Positions 58,683 through 64,000 of a stretch of 64,000 bases of DNA are shown piece after piece. Within the stretch, counting starts at the first letter, position 1, and each line of letters begins with the position of its first letter. The stretch is taken from the NCBI GenBank assembly GCA_029834535.1, contig JAQMWT010000357.1:1-64000 (forward strand). The letters run 5' to 3'. This stretch comes from Chrysophaeum taylorii. Taxonomy: Eukaryota; Sar; Pelagophyceae; Pelagomonadales; Pelagomonadaceae. Made by a program: the position numbers and the translations under genes. The notes beneath the pieces were generated by a model. That model was not told the DNA's origin, searched no databases, and worked only from the letters and a program-made list of their open reading frames with translations.

Positions 58683-59888
58683 TTATAGTTCGGCGGCGGT
58701 TTTCCTCGTTATGTCGAATAATAATATGTGGTTGTGCGTCGTCGTCGTCGTGATGCGGAAGCGCCCGACTTCTTTTTGGCCGCGTACCCTCGCCACGAAC
58801 TCGTGGCCTTCGTAGGTCCGCAACGTCGCTGCATCCCCCGCGGGAAGGTCGGCGGCGACCTCTTCGTCGCCGGCGTGGACCCAAAACAATCCCACGGTCT
58901 CGTCCAACCGGTTCACAAAGGTCGCTTCTACTTGAAGAAAGTCATTGCCCGTCATGAGGGCGCGCATGGCTTCGTCGATCCGATCTCTCGTAGGCGCGTC
59001 GAGCGGCGGGACGGCGGCGACGGCCGCGGGGGAATTCTCGGCGAGGTGCGTTACCGTCGAGGCGCGGGGAACGACGGCAACGCCCCGTTGCGCCAGCGCC
59101 GCGAGCACGAGAGTCCCCACCGCCGTCGTCGTTCCGAGACGCTCGAGGTCGGCGTAGGCGCGGGGCGCGTACCGGCGCCGCGCGACGACGCCGTTCATCG
59201 CGTTGTACGCCTGAATCGCGACCTCGTTTTTCTCGAGGAGCTCGACGAGTTCCGGATCGAACAGATACGTCCAGAGGTTGATTTGGGCAAGGTGCGGGAC
59301 GACCCTTGCGAAGCCCAGGAGATCGCGCGTGTCGCGGACGTCGAAGTTCGAGACGCCGATCGCGGCGACGAGCCCGGCGTCGTAGGCGTCTTCCAACGCG
59401 CGCCAGCTCCCGCGCCACGCCGTCTCGGGGTCCGGCGGCGGCCCCGCGCGCTTCACGCGCTCCTCGAGCTCGGCCTCCTCCTCATCGCACCGCATCCACG
59501 GAATATCCTCGCGACACCGGGGCCAGTGGATCAGGACGACGAGACGAGATCCCTCCGAGAACCCGGCAACCGCGTCAGCCACGGCGAGCCGCGTCCGATT
59601 GTACCCGAGGTGCGTGTACCAGACCTTGGTCACCACCAAAACCTCGTCTCGGCCCTCGATGATCGCGCCGGCGATCAGGTGCTCGTTCCGCGACGCCATG
59701 GCGGTGTCGATCACGCGGACCCCGAGCTCGCGCACGCCATGCCCAACCACCCATCGAATCCTGTCGTGCGCGAGGTTCCCCACGCCGAGCCCGACGAGCG
59801 GGAGCCTTTGCCCGCTCTTCAGCACGACCTCGAGCTGCTGCTGCGCCTGGGTTGTTGTGGCGAGCAGTGATAATAAGAAGAAGAACAT
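58683..59888 (-). CDS. Secreted/ER aldo-keto reductase-like protein with VHL-beta-like domain
   Basis: The product is 401 aa from ATG at 59888, with signal peptide MFFFLLSLLATTTQA. Residues about 18-310 follow the aldo-keto reductase barrel: LPLVGLGVGN, RVIDTAMASRNEHLI, LVVTKVWY (Lys), VVLIHWPR (His), AAIGVSNFDVRD, VAIQAYNAMNG and VAVVPRAS. The catalytic Tyr, expected where DTAxxY occurs, is Ser (DTAMAS, about residue 60), so normal reductase chemistry is doubtful. Residues about 325-375 resemble the beta domain of the von Hippel-Lindau protein: FVNRLDETVGLFWVHAGDE, then LPAGDAATLRTYEGHEF. The longer upstream frame is antisense to the permease and was rejected. Confidence 0.8.
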   Translation of the reverse strand: MFFFLLSLLATTTQAQQQLEVVLKSGQRLPLVGLGVGNLAHDRIRWVVGHGVRELGVRVIDTAMASRNEHLIAGAIIEGRDEVLVVTKVWYTHLGYNRTRLAVADAVAGFSEGSRLVVLIHWPRCREDIPWMRCDEEEAELEERVKRAGPPPDPETAWRGSWRALEDAYDAGLVAAIGVSNFDVRDTRDLLGFARVVPHLAQINLWTYLFDPELVELLEKNEVAIQAYNAMNGVVARRRYAPRAYADLERLGTTTAVGTLVLAALAQRGVAVVPRASTVTHLAENSPAAVAAVPPLDAPTRDRIDEAMRALMTGNDFLQVEATFVNRLDETVGLFWVHAGDEEVAADLPAGDAATLRTYEGHEFVARVRGQKEVGRFRITTTTTHNHILLFDITRKTAAEL

Positions 59889-59976
59889 GTTTTTTGAGGC
59901 CGAAAACGTGACGTCACCTGCGGACGTACGCTTGATTTTTGGGATACCGAATTCTTGTTCCACCGGATCGATCGTC
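59889..59976. promoter_or_regulatory. Divergent start region
   Basis: 88 bp between the reductase ATG (minus) and the permease ATG (plus). It contains ACGTGACGTCACCTG at about 59907-59921, an embedded TGACGTCA (CRE/bZIP-like palindrome). Confidence 0.5.
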
Positions 59977-61588
59977 ATGGAGGTCGAGTCCAAGGAGGAT
60001 GGCAAGGTCCGAGCGGCGTGCGTCCCAATCCTGGAGGAGGAGGACGACACGGACTTTCTCCGCAAGCGCGAGTCCCGAAAGTACGTAATTTGTCGGAAAA
60101 AAAAAATCTTCTTCTTCTTTTCCAACCAACAAGACAAGGCATCATACATTTTAGATTGGGCCTGCGCGAGGCGCTCGGACTGAACTTCCTGAACATGTTC
60201 GGGACGGGCCCTCTGATCACGCTCCCGCTGCTGCTGCGCGCGACGCGGCCCCACGGACCTCACGCACTCATCGGGTACGCGTGCGCGGGCTTCGTCGCGA
60301 CGTGCGACAGCCTGGTGTGGGCGGAGCTCGGGGCACGATTTCCCATCTCCGGTGGATCGCAGACCTATTTGAAGGAGACCCTCGGCCCCCTCGCGGCCTT
60401 TGTCTTCGTGTGGCAATTCATTCTTGCGGGACCCCTCGAGGTTGCCTCGGGCTTCGCGGCGATGGCCAACTACGTCTCGTACGTCGTCCATCTCGAGCGC
60501 GTCGAGACCGGGGTCCTCGCCTGCATCGCCTGCGCGCTGGCGGCCCTCCTCGCGCACCGCGAGCTCGCGCGCACGACCCTCGTCGCCTCGGCGATATCGC
60601 TTCTCGCCATCGCGTTCATCCTCGTCTCGGGATTTGCTAATTTTCGCCATTTCGAATCCGCGAACGGATGGACTGGAAGGGGATCCTCCTTTTCCACCGA
60701 TCGCCTCTTCGCCCCCACGGGCCTCCTCTTTTCCCTCGGCCGCACCATGCGCATCGGCATTTACGTGAGTCCCCCCCATCATCCTCCTCTCCGAGGGTCT
60801 CGCAGGACTACACGGGCTACTTCGACGTTAACTTTGTCGGCGACCAGCTCGAAAATCCTCGCCGCACGATCCCCGTCGCGTGCATTGGGTCCTGCGTCGC
60901 CACGGGCATAGTCTACTTCCTCGTCTACGTTGCCATCGTCGGCGTCCTCCCGTGGGACGGCGACGACGGCTTCGTGAAACGCTGCTCGGATCGCGACCAG
61001 TGCTACGTCGCCGCGCTCTTCGCCGAGCGAATCGTCGGACAAAACTTCGCGCGGGCCTTCGCGCTCGTCGTCTCCTTGACGATCTTTGGGTCCTGCTTTG
61101 CCCTCCTCGTCGGCTACGCGACGGTCCCCTACGCCGCGAGCCGCGACTCTCTCTTCTTCTCCTGGTTCTCTGCCAACGCGACGACCGACCGCTCCCTCTG
61201 TGTCGTGGGGACCATCGCATGCGCTCTCTGCTTCGTCGACCTCGATGTCCTCGTCGAAGCCGTCGCGACCACCCGCCTCGTCGCCCAGTTCGCCGCCCAG
61301 GCCTTTGGCCTCTGGCTCTTGAAATCGAGACCCGAGACCCGCCCGTCCTCCTCGTTTAACCTCCCGCTCCATCCAATCCCCCAACTCGTCGTGATTCTCG
61401 CCTTCGCTTTCGTCTTCGCCACCTCGCCCAACTACATCTTCCATCGCCGCGTTCCCCTCCTCGAAGCCTCTCTCGTCGTCCTCCTTACCGGCGTCGCCGC
61501 CTACTACGCCACCGCCCGCTGGCATGCCAACTTGTCCGCCGGCAAAAACACAACCAACCTCCGGGTCGTCGACCACCACCAAGTTTAA
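59977..61588 (+). CDS. APC-superfamily amino-acid/polyamine permease (three exons)
   Basis: Exons are 59977-60080, 60155-60764 and 60806-61588 (498 aa). Introns are 74 nt (GTACGT to TTTTAG) and 41 nt (GTGAGT to TCGCAG). The short cytosolic N-terminus is acidic. Transport core motifs are GLNFLNMFGTGPLITLP in helix 1, AELGARFPISGGSQTYLKE in helix 2-3, and DYTGYFDVNFVGDQLENPRRTIP across the second intron, which matches the helix 6 region of plant PUT/LAT-type permeases. About twelve helices are present. It likely moves amino acids or polyamines; the substrate is not decided by the sequence. Confidence 0.88.
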
Positions 61589-61669
61589 TAACTCAATAGT
61601 TAGCCACACGGAATTTTATTGTTCAGAAGAAGAAGAAGAAGAACGAAGCCCTGGGTGCTCTTTTAAATG

Positions 61670-64000
61670 TCATCTAGTTTCGATGCCTCCTTCTTCGTCG
61701 TCGTCGTCGTCGTCCTCCGAGATGGTGGTGGTGGTGGTGGTGGTGGGCAAGTTCGAAGCCCACGCGCAGACGTGCTTCCAGACCGCGTCGTAGTCGTCCG
61801 CGCGTCCCGCGCCCATGGTACCGACCGCGTGGAGCTTCCAGCAAGCCGTGGGAGTCGGGCGTCGGAGCGCACACATGAAGACGCACGTGTGGTCGCCCGT
61901 GTCGACGCCCTCGAAGCTGTATTGGCAGAGTTCCCGCCCGGGCCCGTTATCGTCGCCGTCGTCGTCGTCGTCGTCGTCGAAGCCCGCGGCCGAATCAAGC
62001 AGATGGATCGAGGGCGCGCCATAGCTCACCATGGTGCCGAGGCTCGTGGTCCAGGCCGATATCGTAAAGCAGAGCGCGTGGACGTCGCGGGGTAGCGCGG
62101 TGAGATCGACTTGGATCGTGTGATCACCCGCGCTATTTTCCGGATCGAGCTGATCGCCCGAGTGACGGAGCCCGCGGGCGCTTTCGTGCTTGTAGTCGAC
62201 GAGGCGGTATCCGAGCGGCCGACAGTCAAAGCCGAGGACGAGGCACGACGCGTCGAGATATTCGATCGCTGGCCCGTAGTACCATCTCTCCACGAGCCGG
62301 ACGCGGGTCTGGAGGGGTGGTAGTCCGTACGCCTCGCCCGCCCGGAGCACGCGCGTCGGCACGACGCCGTAGAGGGTGCGGAGCAAAGATGGTGTCACCA
62401 GCACCGTCTGGATGGCTCGTCCCGCGCACGCGGCCACGCACAGGTTTTTCGCGTCGAGGAACGACAAAACGCCGACGAGTTCTTCCCGACCGAGCGCGCA
62501 CGAGGACGTCGTCGATTCTCCGCGCCGCTTCTCGCCGCCTCCGCCGCTTTCCTCGTTTCTGGTCACAACGTCGTCGGTCCAGCGCAGCAGCACGTCCTTT
62601 CGGGCGGCCGCGCGCGCTCTTTTCTTAATCCTGGCGCGACGGTGCGCGTCGCGCGTCGTCGTCGTCCTCGTCGCGTTGGCAAGCCATGCCGCGCGGCTCG
62701 AGACGTCGGCGGAAAAGGCGTCGGACCTCGCGCGCAGGGCGGCGAGCAGCGCTTGGAACTTTGAGAGATCGGGGCGCTTCTTCGCGATGCGGAAGTAGAC
62801 GAGCGGCAGCCCGGCCTCGCGAAGAGCCGCCGCGAGCGGGCCGTCGCCGCCCTTCTCCCGGAACGCGACGAGCGCGATGCGGACATGGCGGTTGATTTCA
62901 TCGCGATACCGTCGCGCGAGATCGACAAAGCCGCAGTACTCGTCGCCAACACGCGCGGGACAGTTCTCTTCTTCGTCGGTGACGAGGACGATCCATTCGA
63001 CGCGGTGCCGCGCGGCGTAGATCGGCGCCAGCGCCGCAGCCGGGGCCGTCGCTCCCATGGCCGCGACGGCTTTGGCAAACGCGAGGACCGACGGTACGTC
63101 GCGCGGCCGCGACGCGACCATCGGTACGGGCCGGTAGTTGAAGAGCCGCAGCTGGACATCGTCGGCAATGTTGCCGAGGAGCGCGGCGACGATCGTCGAG
63201 ACGCGAATAGCGACGTCCATCGACGCAGACGCGTCGCCGGCCACGACGACCGGCGTCTCGACGATCGAGGCGGCGCCCGACGAGCCACCCCCGAACTTTC
63301 GGAGCGCCTTTGCCGCCACCGGGCTCAACGCCTCCACGAGGGTTCGCGCCGTCTCGACGCTTATGCCCTCGACGGCGTCCGCGCCGTCGGCGACGCGGTC
63401 GTAGAACATGAGCCGCTGCAGCACAGCGCCGAGGCCGAGCGTAGGTGTCTCGCGGCGGTCGAGAAGCTCGAGGATGCGAGCGGTCGTGCGGGGCGACCTC
63501 AGCTCCTCGTGCCACCACAACAGCGTGTCGAGCGACGCGCGCGCAACGAACGCGTCGCGAACTTCCTCGGTCGCCTCCTTGCCGACGCCCTTGAGCGTGC
63601 GGCAGACGTCCCACGACGCGCCCGCCTCGGCGAGCGCCGCGCATCGCTCGACTCCGAGCGGCTCCGTCTCGCGCCGCGCGGTCACCACCAGGTTCACGAC
63701 CTCCGGCATCGCCGCCGACCGCCGCCCGAACTGCAACGCCAGAAACCACCCCCCGGCGAAGTCGGCCTCCTTGGGGTGGGTCAGGTCGACGATCTCGCGC
63801 CACGCCTTGCTCTCCGACACGAGCAAAGCTTCCTTCACCCAAAAGCTCTCGGGCCGCGAGCGGATGTACTCCTTCACTAGAGCACACGTTCGCGACGGCA
63901 GCGACACCGCGCAATCATCCTCGACGAGTCTCTTCGCCGCGTTCTGTTGCGCGTTTGCCCGGCGCCACGCCTTACCCTTCGTCTTCTTTGCCGCAGCCAG
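61670..64000 (-). CDS. vWA, F-box-like and TerD domain protein, 5' partial
   Basis: The frame is open to the right edge; GTG at 63907 is not a credible start, so the N-terminus lies beyond the window. From that point the product is 745 aa. A helical region (about 1-210) precedes a von Willebrand A domain with MIDAS residues in VAGDASASM, Thr in MGATAP and Asp in LVTDEEENC, recalling TROVE/Ro-type or DUF2828-type proteins. An F-box-like helix set follows (LGREELVGVLSFLDAKNLC, about 480). The C-terminus is TerD-like: IQVDLTALPRDVHALCFTISAW, ELCQYSFEG, CWKLHAVGTMG. Bacterial TerD domains bind Ca2+ in stress-response complexes with vWA proteins. Here both are in one chain. Confidence 0.82.
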   Translation of the reverse strand: MAAAKKTKGKAWRRANAQQNAAKRLVEDDCAVSLPSRTCALVKEYIRSRPESFWVKEALLVSESKAWREIVDLTHPKEADFAGGWFLALQFGRRSAAMPEVVNLVVTARRETEPLGVERCAALAEAGASWDVCRTLKGVGKEATEEVRDAFVARASLDTLLWWHEELRSPRTTARILELLDRRETPTLGLGAVLQRLMFYDRVADGADAVEGISVETARTLVEALSPVAAKALRKFGGGSSGAASIVETPVVVAGDASASMDVAIRVSTIVAALLGNIADDVQLRLFNYRPVPMVASRPRDVPSVLAFAKAVAAMGATAPAAALAPIYAARHRVEWIVLVTDEEENCPARVGDEYCGFVDLARRYRDEINRHVRIALVAFREKGGDGPLAAALREAGLPLVYFRIAKKRPDLSKFQALLAALRARSDAFSADVSSRAAWLANATRTTTTRDAHRRARIKKRARAAARKDVLLRWTDDVVTRNEESGGGGEKRRGESTTSSCALGREELVGVLSFLDAKNLCVAACAGRAIQTVLVTPSLLRTLYGVVPTRVLRAGEAYGLPPLQTRVRLVERWYYGPAIEYLDASCLVLGFDCRPLGYRLVDYKHESARGLRHSGDQLDPENSAGDHTIQVDLTALPRDVHALCFTISAWTTSLGTMVSYGAPSIHLLDSAAGFDDDDDDDGDDNGPGRELCQYSFEGVDTGDHTCVFMCALRRPTPTACWKLHAVGTMGAGRADDYDAVWKHVCAWASNLPTTTTTTTISEDDDDDDEEGGIETR

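Noticed and set aside
60000-60782. N-terminal extension of the aldo-keto reductase frame up to 60782
   Set aside because: It is antisense to the permease exons, and the ATG at 59888 gives a clean signal peptide.

Overview
The window is nuclear DNA from a GC-rich, gene-dense eukaryote. Genes lie 5 to about 600 bp apart on both strands. Many carry very short GT-AG introns, several of exactly 41 nt. A plastid-type phosphate translocator, a carotenoid-desaturase-like enzyme and N-termini shaped like signal plus transit peptides point to a photosynthetic alga with a secondary plastid. An ochrophyte stramenopile (pelagophyte-like) is my best guess, but it is inference. No rRNA or tRNA gene was recognised.

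Positions 1-7.75 kb hold the 3' part of a Ty3/Gypsy-type LTR retrotransposon, open at the left edge. Its first ORF runs from an acidic Gag-like region through a protease-like domain into a C5-cytosine DNA methyltransferase domain. Reverse transcriptase/RNase H and integrase follow. Several frame changes suggest decay or indel errors. A retroelement carrying its own DNA methyltransferase is the most striking feature here.

Positions 8-25.3 kb hold host genes: an 806-aa protein of unknown function, a two-exon NADPH:FMN reductase, a MATE transporter, a fused FGGY sugar kinase-ribulose-phosphate 3-epimerase, an ISWI remodeller that continues across introns into a C-terminal HMG box, a TPR protein ending in a villin headpiece, and a membrane protein with a degenerate dual-specificity-phosphatase domain. 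Positions 25.3-29.4 kb are repeat-rich (truncated LINE, a diverged duplication, a 47-bp tandem) around one unknown gene.

Positions 29.4-42.05 kb hold a GT2/PLOD-type glycosyltransferase with TPRs, an SLC35C2-like transporter, an SPF45-like splicing factor, a tripeptidyl-peptidase I, a coiled-coil protein, an SGNH hydrolase, bifunctional purine enzyme ATIC and cyclophilin H. Positions 42.06-47.5 kb are a transposon island: a decayed hAT element with BED finger, dimerisation domain and 8-bp target duplication, then an AT-rich-ended element with arrays of AAGTTTGGTCA enclosing a second LINE fragment.

Positions 47.9-64 kb return to host genes: a nucleotide-sugar transporter, a plastid-type phosphate translocator, Dna2 nuclease-helicase, a carotenoid-desaturase-like FAD enzyme, RMI1, an aldo-keto reductase fused to a VHL-beta-like domain with its catalytic Tyr replaced, an APC-type amino-acid permease, and a vWA/F-box-like/TerD protein cut by the right edge. 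Dna2 and RMI1 act in DNA end resection and dissolution of recombination intermediates. The kinase-epimerase fusion would turn free ribulose into xylulose 5-phosphate for the Calvin or pentose-phosphate cycle.
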